Source: Thuidium tamariscinum (taxonomy: Eukaryota > Streptophyta > Bryopsida > Hypnales > Thuidiaceae). From it: a stretch of 64,000 bases of DNA. The DNA lies in NCBI GenBank assembly GCA_947034885.2, contig OX344752.2:22715386-22779385 (forward strand), given 5' to 3'. The notes beneath the pieces are model-generated. The model made no database searches, was not told the DNA's origin, and saw only the letters and a list, made by a program, of their open reading frames with translations. The position numbers and the translations under genes are program-made. Of this stretch, positions 11,350 through 22,279 are shown in pieces (the first letter of the stretch is position 1; each line of letters opens with the position of its first letter).

Positions 11350-13958
11350 TAGCACTACTAGAATTGGGGGGTATATATGACTGCAGCGAATGACTAATAT
11401 ATGACTCACTGTCCGGTCTGACTCAAAAATGACTGATACCTCTATAATTGCACCAAAGTTTGTTCTACAGTTTTTCAGAGTCATTTTCTAGTCATTTTTT
11501 GCAACTCAAGGATGAAGACCTTACAGAGGGGGACAATCACAGTAGACATTCATTGAAATTGGAGTACAAAGAATGAGGGAGAACCTTTTTAGATGCCCTA
11601 GTTTTGAGCTAGTCATTAATTATGACTGATCTGTACTGTTGTACAACTTAAATATGACTTTGGGGGTCTTTGGATGGCCCCATTGCAATTTTTTCTAAGA
11701 GGATGGGCAGGGCAGCATGCTGACATGGACAGTAGTCATGCTAATGTTATTGGGACACGACTGCGTATTACTACACCATGACTACAACATGACTTCAGTA
11801 TGACTTCAACGTCTTTTTTGTTTGGAAAGTAAGGTTTAGAGTTTGGATCACTTAGACTTTTTGCTGACGTGGAGGTTTATCATTGTAGAGTGACTAAACT
11901 ACAACTACTACAGTTTAAGAAAATGATGCAAAGTAGTGGGACCTCATTAGCGGATTTAAAGTAGCTTCAAAGCATTGTGTGTTCATTGCAATTGCTAAAT
12001 GACTAATTGTGACTTGGAGGGATCATCTTCTCACCTCAACAACTACTATGCAACTATTGTTTAAAATACTAAGGTACTTTCAATATAGTTTTAAACAACA
12101 AAATTCACATTAGATCTACTTGGCAACAAATCAACTCATAAGTGTGCCAAGTTTGAAGATGTTGGACAACTAAAACATGACATGCAAAGTACAATTCTAT
12201 TGCATTTGCACTAACTAATAATCTTCTAGTTGGCAACTACAATGGCATATGCAATTTAGGATTTTCTAACACTCACACTCTTGAGTTGATAAATTCTTTC
12301 TAATTTCTCTACTCTTTGTTTATCTTTTTCATTTTCAAAAACATTTCTTCCAATAGAATACCTTTTTTGTCTTCTTTTTGAAAAGATGCATTACTAATGG
12401 GCTTTCTTTTTGTTGGTGTATATTATTCTTTTCCTTAAGGTCCATTTGTATTGTTTATTTAAACTCCTATTGATTTGCCAATAATGAATTCTAAAAATTT
12501 GCACCATTATCATTGCACTATTTTGAATACTTCATTTCATTCACATTTGAATTACTAACTGAAGGGTCTCAATAAAGTTACTAAAGTATTCAGATGAATC
12601 TAATGCTCAACCTAATGACAATTGTTAAATTCTATTTCTCCCTTATACAAATGACAGCATTGCTACTTGAGTTTCACTAAAGAATGACTTTCTGTAGCTA
12701 CTAAATGACTTCTTATGACTACTAAATGACTGCTCAAAAGTTTCCAAATATTGCACAACTACTCCACTATTACTTTGGCATGTTGTGCATTATGATTTAT
12801 TTCACTACTTGCAAACATTTTATACATCAATTCTTGCACTTTTATTGCATGAAGTGAGGAAACTTAATACAACTATGTATATCCTTGTTTGGAGGAAGTC
12901 AACTACATGTGACCCTTGCATTCTTCCTATACCAATCCTTTTTAAAACCTTTTATCAAATTTGTTCATAACTTTTGATTAGAGGCTTGAAATCTAAAATG
13001 AATTTTTGGAGATGAAAGTGAGATTAATTTACCAACTTTCATTAGTTCAAAGTTTTTTGCAAAAAGTTAATTTACTATGCCTTAATTAGGTCTGAAATTT
13101 TACTTAAAATACAATTCCTGCATTTTACATATCCCAAATGGTTTGTCTTGCCTTCTACTTTTCCAATCCTATAAAGAGCTTCTCATTTCATTTCTAGATA
13201 CTCATACACTAAAAGTTTTAAGAAGCTATGTGACACGTGTATCATATATGATGTATGGTGTATGGTGTATTGTATGATTTTTTATTATGTATGGCATATT
13301 GTGTATGGTGTATAATTATGTATGGCATATTGTATATGGTATATCATTGTAATACTTTAAATGTGCTTATATGTAACTGTAGAATGACTATAAAATGACT
13401 TGCCACATGCCCACATGTCAATCCATTTACAAAATGCAAAGACTCCACTATGACTAAAAAATAACTAATTAAATGTACTGACATGTCAAACTAGTCAAAC
13501 TGTTCATTGACATCATCGCAACTGCATAGTGACTTCAAAATGACTCAATAAATGCATTTACATGTCAGACTTGTCAGACTGTCACTGACTGTACTGCAAC
13601 TACTACACAACTACTAAATGACTTTGACGTGGACAGCCACGTCAGCCTTGGTCGACTGCCCCACAACTACAAAATCACTACAAAATTAGGTGACGTGGAA
13701 GGGTCACCAAAAAATTCTACTAAAAAAGGGCAGCAGCCCGAACTTTGTAGAAAATTTTCCTAAGAACTTCATGTGCCACGTAGACTCTTTCATCCAAGTC
13801 TGAAGTCATTGGTGATAATAGGATTAGAGTCATTTAAAGAATGACTTGTCCACAATGACTCCAAGGCCCTAAGTCACTGTGAAGTCATTTTTCGGATAAA
13901 TGACTCCCTAGCAGTCATATACTAAAGTCATATATACCCCCCATTTCTTGTAGTGTAG
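11350..13958. mobile_element. Complete non-autonomous CACTA (En/Spm) transposon, 2603 bp
   Basis: The element runs from CACTACTAGAATTGGGGGGT at 11353 to the inverse of CACTACAAGAAATGGGGGGT ending at 13955. It is flanked on both sides by TAG (11350-11352 and 13956-13958), the 3-bp duplication expected of CACTA elements. The motif ATGACT/AGTCAT recurs dozens of times in the outer parts, in both orientations, as subterminal transposase-binding repeats do. No transposase frame is present; the longest ORF is about 61 codons, so it would have to be moved in trans. A short TATGG-rich simple repeat (about 13245-13345) lies inside. Confidence 0.88.
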
Positions 13959-14736
13959 CAATGGAAATACTATCATATAGATTAGTCCTTCTCTCTATAT
14001 GTTTAAAATTGATATTGTTGTATAACAACAATAAGTATGCATAAAAACTACAATTGGTTTGAGTTTCAAAAGAGAAATATAATCTACTGTGATCTAATTA
14101 GGGAAGTACCAAATTAAACATTTTTTTAATCAGAATAACTCTAAAAATGAGAAATAAGCAAAAAAATTAATTTTGAGGCCCACTTGACTACTATGGGACT
14201 CACAATGTATGTCATTATGAAAATATCATTCATTATTCATAATTCTGTATTGCAATAACTACCACTTTTATTTGAGTGCATTGTCATAAATTTTTATTTT
14301 TTATTTAAGAAAAATTATATAGAAAAAAAACAGGAATAATAAAAGAAGGCCTACATATCATTATCATATTGGTAAAAAATTTCTTAAGAAAAATTGCAAG
14401 GGGTACAAAAGTCATTTATTTATTGATTATAAAATTCTTAAATTCAAATCCAATCCGAGTCTTACACCACAATTTCTAGATCACAAAACACTTAAATCCT
14501 AAACCCTTGACTACATGTTTAACATGGAATCCACACAATGTCTTTGACTACCAATTGCTTGATCTTATTGCAATGTACAAAAACCATAAAACCTAAGAAT
14601 AAGTCAATATTAAGCTCAAAAAACATCCTCAAACAATGATAGTGCTCTTATTCCACCAACAAGAGTGATGCCAAAATCTAAAGCCTAAACCTCTAAATGT
14701 CTCCTTTAATTAACTAGCTTTTAGGCAACAATTCCA
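13959..14736. other. AT-rich spacer
   Basis: Between the CACTA element and the decayed gene that follows. No feature seen. Confidence 0.4.
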
Positions 14737-16584
14737 ATGAAATTGTTGCATTGGCTTTGGGGCTTTTTATGGCTTTTTTGTGCCAAATTGTACCCAAAAA
14801 AAAATATGGCTAAAAAAATGGCAAAAAACTATGAGGCAAAGGAACCTAGAGATATGTGGTCAAGGAACCTAGAAATAACTTTGCTTAGTGTTTGGTCTAT
14901 AACAAATGATAAGTTAGAGATCCCAAAGGGTTGTTTTACTAGATCTAAAAACTCTCTAAAATAGTCAAGGAGGCTAGAAAAACACACTTGGCTATTGCTT
15001 GGGCGCATAGAGAGTTGTGTTATGCAAACCATTAGGAATTGTATAGTTTTCCACTTGAGTGTTTGGCGATTATGCATGACAAGATGGACCATTCCAAAAT
15101 TGCATCTCGGTCTTCTCTCATAAGACTAAAGAACTAGATGGACTTATGAGATTGCTTGTTGTTGTCACTAGCATGATGCATAGTCATGTTGATGTTCGGT
15201 ACGTGCATTATGGCTTGGATATGTTTCCTAAAGATTTGAACTATACCATTGGCTCCATAGCAAAATTGTTGTGAGATTTGGAATTGCCACTAAAGTCTTC
15301 TTGTCAACAATTGTTTCTAGGGGCAAGGTCAACGAATTTGTCAAAGGTGCTCTTCAAGGCCGAAGAGATGTGGGAAGCATCATCCCCTCATTGCTAGAGA
15401 ACTTAGTTCCAACAATGCCTTTGCTACCCATTTTGAATGTGCAAATGGACAATCAATGCCACTAGGGACAATAAGAACATATATGTTTATTGCTATTGGT
15501 CTTTAATGGTTTCAAACAAGATTTTCCATGGAGTGTATGTGAACTTCATGATTGTGGGTCATACTTATGGCAACATTAATGCGTTCTTTGGAAGATGGAA
15601 GATGTAGTTGAAGAAGGAAAATTTTCTTATGATTCCAATGCTTATGAAGTTGTTCATGGATGTAGAATCCATTTCCACTATCCTCTACTTTATAAAAGTA
15701 GTGTTTGATTTCAAGGCTTTCATTGTAGGCAAATTTTTGGATAGCACTGATGTCATGATTGGGCACATGAAGCTCCAATAAGTGAAGTTCTACCTTGATT
15801 TGGTTGGTTTTTGAGTAATGAAGTACAAGTTGTTGTGTGTTGACTTAGACTGGTTGTCCAAAGGTGTAGGTTGTAGAATGAAATTGTGGCATGAAGATTC
15901 GTACGGGAAAAGTTTTGGGCCCTATAAAATACCACTAGCAATTCTAGCAAGTCCAATGAAAGGTGCGTGGGACATTCTAAAGAGTATATTTGTATTTATT
16001 AAAAATTGGAAAAATTTGTGCAACCAAGACCGCACCGGGGAATGTTAAAGGTGATTGGAGCATGTGGTGCACTATTGGCATGATGTAAAGGTCGCACTTC
16101 AAGAACCACTACTTGGCTCTACTATTTTGAAGGATGGTTTTTGGCCAATAACTTGTATTCAAGCAACTCAAGTGGATCAATTAGACAAAGATGACAAAGA
16201 TTGTGAAGAGTTTGGAAAAGATGACATATACATCAGGCCATTGAGTGGTCACCCACAACCATCCTTCAAAGTGGGGCTAGATTCCTTCAAAGGCTATTTT
16301 GTTGCAATTACATCCAAATTGCGAGCTCATTCAATACTTTCGTCCAACAACAGTTGATAATGATATTTAAAACTTCTACACTAGATGGGACAGTGAAAGA
16401 AGTCTACGTTGGATGATTGATCGATGCAAAGAAACCGCCACTTTGGTAATAGATGGATGTTGTTATGATAACATGGAAGTCTAGGACCCAAAAAGAAACC
16501 AAAGACTATTTCATAAAAATTCTTGCTACTCAAATTGAAATCATCAAGTAGTATTTGGCTGAAAAATCTTAGTCTTAAATACAA
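14737..16584 (+). pseudogene. Decayed DUF7869-like gene, probably mobile-element derived
   Basis: Stepping between + strand frames recovers a continuous but broken protein. Near 15.1 kb come FSHKTKELDGLMRLLVVVTS and YVHYGLDMFPKDLNY; near 15.43 kb LPILNVQMDN; near 15.53 kb a YVNFMIVGHTYGNINAFFGR stretch; then a KFYLDLVGF-type stretch, VMKYKLLCVDLDWLSKGVG (15818 on), and KGAWDILKSIFVFIKNWKNL with CNQDRTGE. The order MDN, then VGHT..(D/N)I(D/N)AFFGR, then a late NW segment matches my memory of DUF7869 proteins, which are multicopy and transposon-like in mosses, algae and animals. Several frameshifts and stops break it. The last open part (16055-16357) is acidic. The family name is from memory; that it is a disrupted gene is clearer than which family it belongs to. 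Confidence 0.55.
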
Positions 16585-18897
16585 TAGTAGTTGGAGAGAA
16601 GCTTCCTATATTATTAGGTTTATATAATAGAATATTATTTGTCATTTATATGTCTACTACATGCTTTTGCATATATGTGAAAGACATCCAATTTTTTATT
16701 CTTATGAATGCGGGCATTTGGATTTTCTTTTTTCAAACAATTCAATTGACAATTCATTTCTATCAATACAAATCATAAATATTGATTTCTAGTGGATAAT
16801 AAATGTTTGGGTAATGCATTTGTTGTATTCATATTGTAGATGCAATTAGAATATCATCTTCAAGTATTTGTTATAATTGCATTTTATAGGTATTTTGTTT
16901 TTAAAAAACATGGAGTGTTTGACATGGAATATAACAACATTTGTTGGAAGGCGTTCATTGTTTGCATAACTCTGATATTAATAGAAATTTTGACTTTAGA
17001 CTAATAAATGGAGTGATTTTTGAGCTAAATTAGAGCCTATGCAATTCACTAGTTGTGCCTTCAAATACCTAAGATTATTTTGAGAAGGCCCCTTCTCTCT
17101 ATTTTTATGAATATAATGTTCAAAGCATCCTCTAAGATTAAATTTAGATAGAGTCTTGTGCATGATTACACTTGAGATGGGATCTTATCAAACATTCTAA
17201 ATAAAATGACTTATGATTGGTGCATTAACTATTTTTTGGGTACATACAAAGATTGTGATTAGGTCCTTTGAAACTCAAGAATGGATGAAAGCGTAGTTTA
17301 GTGGGCACATATTACAAGTCGGAATGAGGATGCTCTAAAGTAATTAGTTTTAATTGGACATTCCCAATGTATCTTGAGAACTGGACATGTTGTGTATACA
17401 TTTAATTTAACAAGTTCTACAATAAAAGTTGTAAATATATGCAACTTCATTTAGAAGCCCATTTTTCTTCAAAAACAATGTCATTTGAGAGGGTCAAGTG
17501 TATTATTAGCTCCAGTATAAGCTACATAAATTTATCCAATTAATAAATGCACAAAATTAATGTCTTTGCAAGAATAGAATAGTCATAGATTTGCCAATTT
17601 ATCACGGAGTATTTTTATTCTTTAGAACTAAAATATTGTAAAGATTATAAATTTGTTAGACACCACCTCAACAATGATAGATTGTAGAGGTTACAAATTT
17701 GCTATGTACTTATTTTATTCCGTGAAAATGAATAGTATACATTAAAGATTTCAATCTAAACTAATTTAAGTATACTATAAATAGTAAGTCATTAGTGTCA
17801 CATACTAATAGAGTAAATTAATGATGTAGCAAACTAATTATAATTCCTAAAGTGGATCATTTATCATAGTTAAAAAGCCTAAAATTCATATAGAATCAGT
17901 CAACAAATGGCTTCAAAATTAGAGTATAAATAGAACACCTATGGTAACAAATTAAAGACCATTCAAACAAAAAAAAATATAGAAGAACAAAAAATGGAGG
18001 AAAATTCAATGCTACATAAATAATCCAAAATTAATGTAAAAGTACATCCTAGATCAAAAACTACATATTATTCTTGAGTTTATAGTGACATTAATATACA
18101 TTGTACATACTTAAATCACCTAGCTTCAACATTAACCCTTATAGGTTCATTGTCCCTAAAAGGGACAACTAGATATTTAGGTTGGTATCGTAGAAGTCAT
18201 TTTAGAATGGATATTTGTGAAATTTTGAAACAAAATGTAGACTTACATGAACTTCATCAAATTACATATGCATTTTTCTTTTAGGAGCCCATATTGAATG
18301 TTATGTTTTATGAAGTTTCTTGACCAAAGAGGACTACTTTGAGTAATTGGTGAAAAAAACTAATCTATTTCTAAAATTTGGCCTATGAATAACTTCTATG
18401 ATATAATAGGCAACAATAAAAATAAATTGTATGTAGTGCAAAGATCTCATTCCATGAAATCCAACACGGATAAAAATTCAAGTTACCTAATTATAGGCAC
18501 AATAGCTGAAACAACCATATTAAACTCACTATGAGAAAAAAATAAAAGCTTTCTTCTCAGAGGAAAGACTTCAAAATAATCAATTGATATATAGTCTTTT
18601 CAATAAAGAATCCTTACATTTTGATGTTGCCAACAAAACGATGGAGGGTGAATGGAAGTGCTACTATCATTTCTATAGCTAAATTTGTCAACCTTTGATT
18701 TTGTATTCTTCACAAAAACAATAGGTGAAGAAAATGCAAGAGATGAAAACCTCTATAAACATGTTCCTCACATCATTTCCCAACCAATGCATGGTTTTCA
18801 ATCAATGATCAACACCATAACATATTCACAGATGATGACAAATTCCAAAGCTCTACACAACAACAATGGCTACAATTGGTCAAGATTGCCAACCTTG
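16585..18897. other. AT-rich spacer downstream of the PPR gene
   Basis: No gene seen. A TTAACCCTTATAGG-like end lies at 18132 beside a perfect short hairpin (TGTCCC TAAA AGGGACA); no partner end was found. The part nearest 18.9 kb is probably the 3' UTR of the PPR transcript. Confidence 0.35.
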
Positions 18898-21800
18898 TCA
18901 CCAATAATCACCACAAGAACACACGCCATTTTGGAAGTGGTGAAAGCGATTAGCATCCCTCACAACAATCTCTCGTTCAGTCGCCTTTGAAATAAATTTG
19001 GTTGCTGTATGGCAATCTGAACACACTCGAAGGTTCTTGAACACCCGAAGTGGCTCTCCAAAGGGTGTCCGCATGAGTCCGTAAGCAATAGCCAACCTCT
19101 CACTATGCGAGCAAAGAGCAAGTTCTTTCTCCTCCTCCTCAATGTTCCGCAACACTAGCCGGGCATCAGGAATGTACCCTTCGGCCTTAATTTTCTCACT
19201 CAATCTCCTCAGCTCAGCATAGATCTCCTTCGCTTCTGAGTGAGAAGTATCCCCTACGACGAAGTCATGGACCTTGTTATCAACTTCAATCCAGCTACGC
19301 CCTGGCTCCTTGCGTATACCTCTCTCCTGCATTATAGAGCGCACCCACAACACCTCCTCCCACTTGCCAGCTGCAGCATAGATATTCGAGAGAAGCACGT
19401 ATGCAGAAGCATCCATCGGTTCCAACTTGAGACTCTCATTAGCGGCAAGTTTGCCCAAATCCACATTACCGTACGTTCTACAAGCACCAAGCAAGGCTCC
19501 CCAAGTTGCCCCATCTGGCTCCACTGGCATGTTCCCAATCAAGAGCTTTGCTTCCTCCAAGTGTCCTGCTCGGCCAAGAACATCCACCATGCAGGTACAA
19601 AGCACTACAGTAGGTTCGATGCCATAATCTTGTGTCATAGCGAGAAACAGTCTACGGCCCTCATCCACAAGACCAGCATGACTACAGGCCGACAACACTG
19701 CAACGAAGGAGATCACATTAGGCTTCACACCGTCTGCAATCATATTTTTGAACACTTCTAGGGCTTCGTGCCCACATCCATGGTCTGCAAGTCCACCAAT
19801 CATCACGGTCCACGTGATCACATCACGATCCTCCATCCGGTCGAAAACTATCCGAGCATCAACCAAACTGCCACACTTTCCATACATGTGGACAAGCGCA
19901 TTGCCCACACGCAAATCCGACTCAACTCCCGCTTTCACGACATGCCTGTGAACCTCCTTCACCCACTCCAAAGCCCCTGCGCTTGAACATGGATTCAGAA
20001 TACTCGCATAAGTGTATGCATCGGGTTTAAAGCCTTCCCCTTGCATTTGCATAAACATTTCATATGCTTCTTGCCCACATCCATGTTCCGCAAGTCCACC
20101 AATCATCACGGTCCACGTGATCACATCACGATCGTCCATCCTATCAAAAACTAGCCGAGCATCAACCAAACTGCCACACTTTCCATACATGTGGACAAGC
20201 GCATTGCCCACACGCAAATCCGACTCAAGTCCCGCTTCGAGGACATGCCTGTGAACCTCCTTCACCCACTCCAAAGCCCCTGTGCTTGAACATGGATTCA
20301 GAATGCTCGCATAAGTGAATGCATCGGGTTTAAAGCCTTCCTGTTTCATTTGGAGAAGCAGTTCATATGCTTCACTCCCACACCCATGCTGAGCAAGTCC
20401 ACCAATCATCACGTTCCACGTGATCACATCACGATCCTCCATCCTATCAAACACTAGCAGGGCATCATCAACACTTCCAGTGTTTGCATACATGTGGACA
20501 AGCGCATTGCCCACACGCAAATCCGACTCGAGTCCCGCATCGAGGACATGCCTGTGAACCTCCTTCACCCACTCCAAAGCCCCTGCGCTCGAACATGGAT
20601 TCAGAATGCTCGCATAAGTAAACGCATTAGGTTTAAAGCCTTCCTCTTTCATTTGGAGAAGCAGTCCATATGCTTCGTGCCCACATCCATGGTCTGCAAG
20701 TCCACCAATCATCACGGTCCACGTGATCACATCACGATCGTCCATCCTATCAAAAACTAGCCGAGCATCAACCAAACTGCCACACTTTCCATACATGTGG
20801 ACAAGCGCATTGCCCACACGCAAATCCGACTCAAGTCCCGCTTCAAGGACATGCCTGTGAACCTCCTTCACCCACTCCAAACCCCCTGCGCTTGAACATG
20901 GATTCAAGATGCTCGCATAAGTGAATGCATCGGGTTCGAGGCCTTCCTGTTTCATTTGGAGAAGCAGTTCATATGCTTCACTCCCACACCCATGCTGTGC
21001 AAGTCCACCAATCATCACGTTCCATGTGATCACATCACGATCCTCCATCCTATCAAACACTAGCCGGGCATCATCAACACTTCCAGTGTTTGCATACATG
21101 TGGACAAGCGCAGTGCCCACACGCAAATCCGACTCAAGTCCCGCATCGACGACATGCCTGTGAACCTCCTTCACCCACTCCAAAGCCCCTGCGCTTGAAC
21201 ATGGATTCAGAATGCTCACATAGGTAGTTACGTTTGGTACACAGCCCTCTCTTTGCATTTGGAGAAGGAGTCCATATGCCTCCTGCCCAAATCCATGCTC
21301 TGCAAGTCCACCGATCATTATGTTCCATGAGATCACGTCGTGTTCCTCCATTCGCCAAAAAACTACTCGGGCATCATCGATACTCCCACAATTTGCATAC
21401 ATGCGGACGAGTGCATTGCCCATACGCACATCTGATTCAAGCCCAGCATGTCTTACATGCGCATGAACTTCTTTGCCCCACTGCAAAGCTGATGGATCGG
21501 CACATGCCTTCAGGATGCTCGAGAAAGTAAATGCATTTGGCTGGACCCCTTTTCGGCACATTTGATTGAAAAGTTCCATTGCTTTTCCAGCACGATTGTA
21601 CTTTGCATAACCTCCAATCATAATGGTCCAACTGAACACGTTCTTGTTCACAAGTTTATCAAACACTCCACGTGCATCCTCCAATTCTCCACACCTGATA
21701 TACACGCTCACTAGGTTGTTTGCCACATATGGATTCTGCTCCATTCCACTCTGGTTGATGTAGTCGTGCACCTGCTTCGCGACATTTACATTAAGGTTTT

Positions 21801-21978
21801 TCTCCTTCAAGCACCGTCTCAAAACTTCAACATATATAAACGAGTCGATGGCCATGCCTTGTTCTAGTCCATTCTTCAAATTCCCAATTGCTTCAGTCGT
21901 GCTTCTTGCAGTTTTCAAGGACGTACTACCGCCACCACCCGGTACAATACGCCTCGACTCTCTTGCAGCACTAGGCAC
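18898..21978 (-). CDS. PLS-class PPR protein with E1, E2 and DYW domains (organellar RNA editing factor)
   Basis: A single open frame of about 1026 codons encodes some 23 PPR motifs in P-L-S order, then E motifs and a full DYW deaminase domain. The domain has HSE (in CSHSERLAIAYGL), the zinc-binding CSDCH, and the C-terminal CSCGDYW. Such proteins bind organellar RNA one motif per base and deaminate C to U. The middle is built from near-identical 101-residue P-L-S triplets repeating every 303 bp. The 5' end is unresolved. The frame is open from 22011, but the codon at 21978 is GTG, and the first in-frame ATG is at 21855 (residue 42, MAIDSF). The sequence before that ATG (TTEAIGNLKNGLEQG) resembles conserved sequence in moss homologues as I recall them. 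An upstream exon is therefore likely, carrying either a transit peptide or the OSB-like exons next door (acceptor AG at 22008-22007). Plastid or mitochondrial targeting cannot be decided. Confidence 0.93.
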   Translation of the reverse strand: MPSAARESRRIVPGGGGSTSLKTARSTTEAIGNLKNGLEQGMAIDSFIYVEVLRRCLKEKNLNVNVAKQVHDYINQSGMEQNPYVANNLVSVYIRCGELEDARGVFDKLVNKNVFSWTIMIGGYAKYNRAGKAMELFNQMCRKGVQPNAFTFSSILKACADPSALQWGKEVHAHVRHAGLESDVRMGNALVRMYANCGSIDDARVVFWRMEEHDVISWNIMIGGLAEHGFGQEAYGLLLQMQREGCVPNVTTYVSILNPCSSAGALEWVKEVHRHVVDAGLESDLRVGTALVHMYANTGSVDDARLVFDRMEDRDVITWNVMIGGLAQHGCGSEAYELLLQMKQEGLEPDAFTYASILNPCSSAGGLEWVKEVHRHVLEAGLESDLRVGNALVHMYGKCGSLVDARLVFDRMDDRDVITWTVMIGGLADHGCGHEAYGLLLQMKEEGFKPNAFTYASILNPCSSAGALEWVKEVHRHVLDAGLESDLRVGNALVHMYANTGSVDDALLVFDRMEDRDVITWNVMIGGLAQHGCGSEAYELLLQMKQEGFKPDAFTYASILNPCSSTGALEWVKEVHRHVLEAGLESDLRVGNALVHMYGKCGSLVDARLVFDRMDDRDVITWTVMIGGLAEHGCGQEAYEMFMQMQGEGFKPDAYTYASILNPCSSAGALEWVKEVHRHVVKAGVESDLRVGNALVHMYGKCGSLVDARIVFDRMEDRDVITWTVMIGGLADHGCGHEALEVFKNMIADGVKPNVISFVAVLSACSHAGLVDEGRRLFLAMTQDYGIEPTVVLCTCMVDVLGRAGHLEEAKLLIGNMPVEPDGATWGALLGACRTYGNVDLGKLAANESLKLEPMDASAYVLLSNIYAAAGKWEEVLWVRSIMQERGIRKEPGRSWIEVDNKVHDFVVGDTSHSEAKEIYAELRRLSEKIKAEGYIPDARLVLRNIEEEEKELALCSHSERLAIAYGLMRTPFGEPLRVFKNLRVCSDCHTATKFISKATEREIVVRDANRFHHFQNGVCSCGDYW
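19789..21350 (-). repeat. 303-bp tandem repeats inside the PPR gene, arranged as a 606-bp dimer
   Basis: The string CAAGTCCACCAATCATCACG or a close variant recurs every 303 bp near 19788, 20091, 20394, 20697, 21000 and 21303. Each unit is one P-L-S triplet of 101 residues. Two types alternate: one with MYANTGSVDDA followed by GGLAQHGCGSEAYELLLQM, the other with MYGKCGSLVDA followed by VITWTVMIGGLA. Successive units are nearly identical at the DNA level, indicating recent expansion or ongoing homogenisation. Confidence 0.85.
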
Positions 21979-22279
21979 AATGCTTCCATTGTAGCCCTCA
22001 GATAGCCTGATTCATCAATAGATTCTTCAATAAAAATCCCTTCGAAAGAAGAACGCTGATACACAGTGAAAGGGTGCAAGACCACTAATGCCCAGTACTC
22101 ACATATGTCAACATCCACAAATTTGCATCCACTCATTGCAAAATCATTCCACTTCAAGTGCACCCAGTAACCAAAAGGAAGAACACACCATACTGCACAC
22201 ACAAATATCCTTAAACTCACATATTTCTAGATGCACCTACTCTAGTCACTAGACAAGGTAGCCAACTCAACTCCTAAAG

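Noticed and set aside
19240..21530. Several + strand ORFs of 66-173 codons overlapping the PPR gene
   Set aside because: They are antisense shadows of the 303-bp PPR repeats, recur with the same period and have no independent motif.
21853..21855. ATG at residue 42 as the true start of the PPR protein
   Set aside because: The preceding in-frame sequence resembles conserved moss PPR sequence and would be left out, and no targeting peptide would remain. It is still possible, but less likely than an upstream exon.
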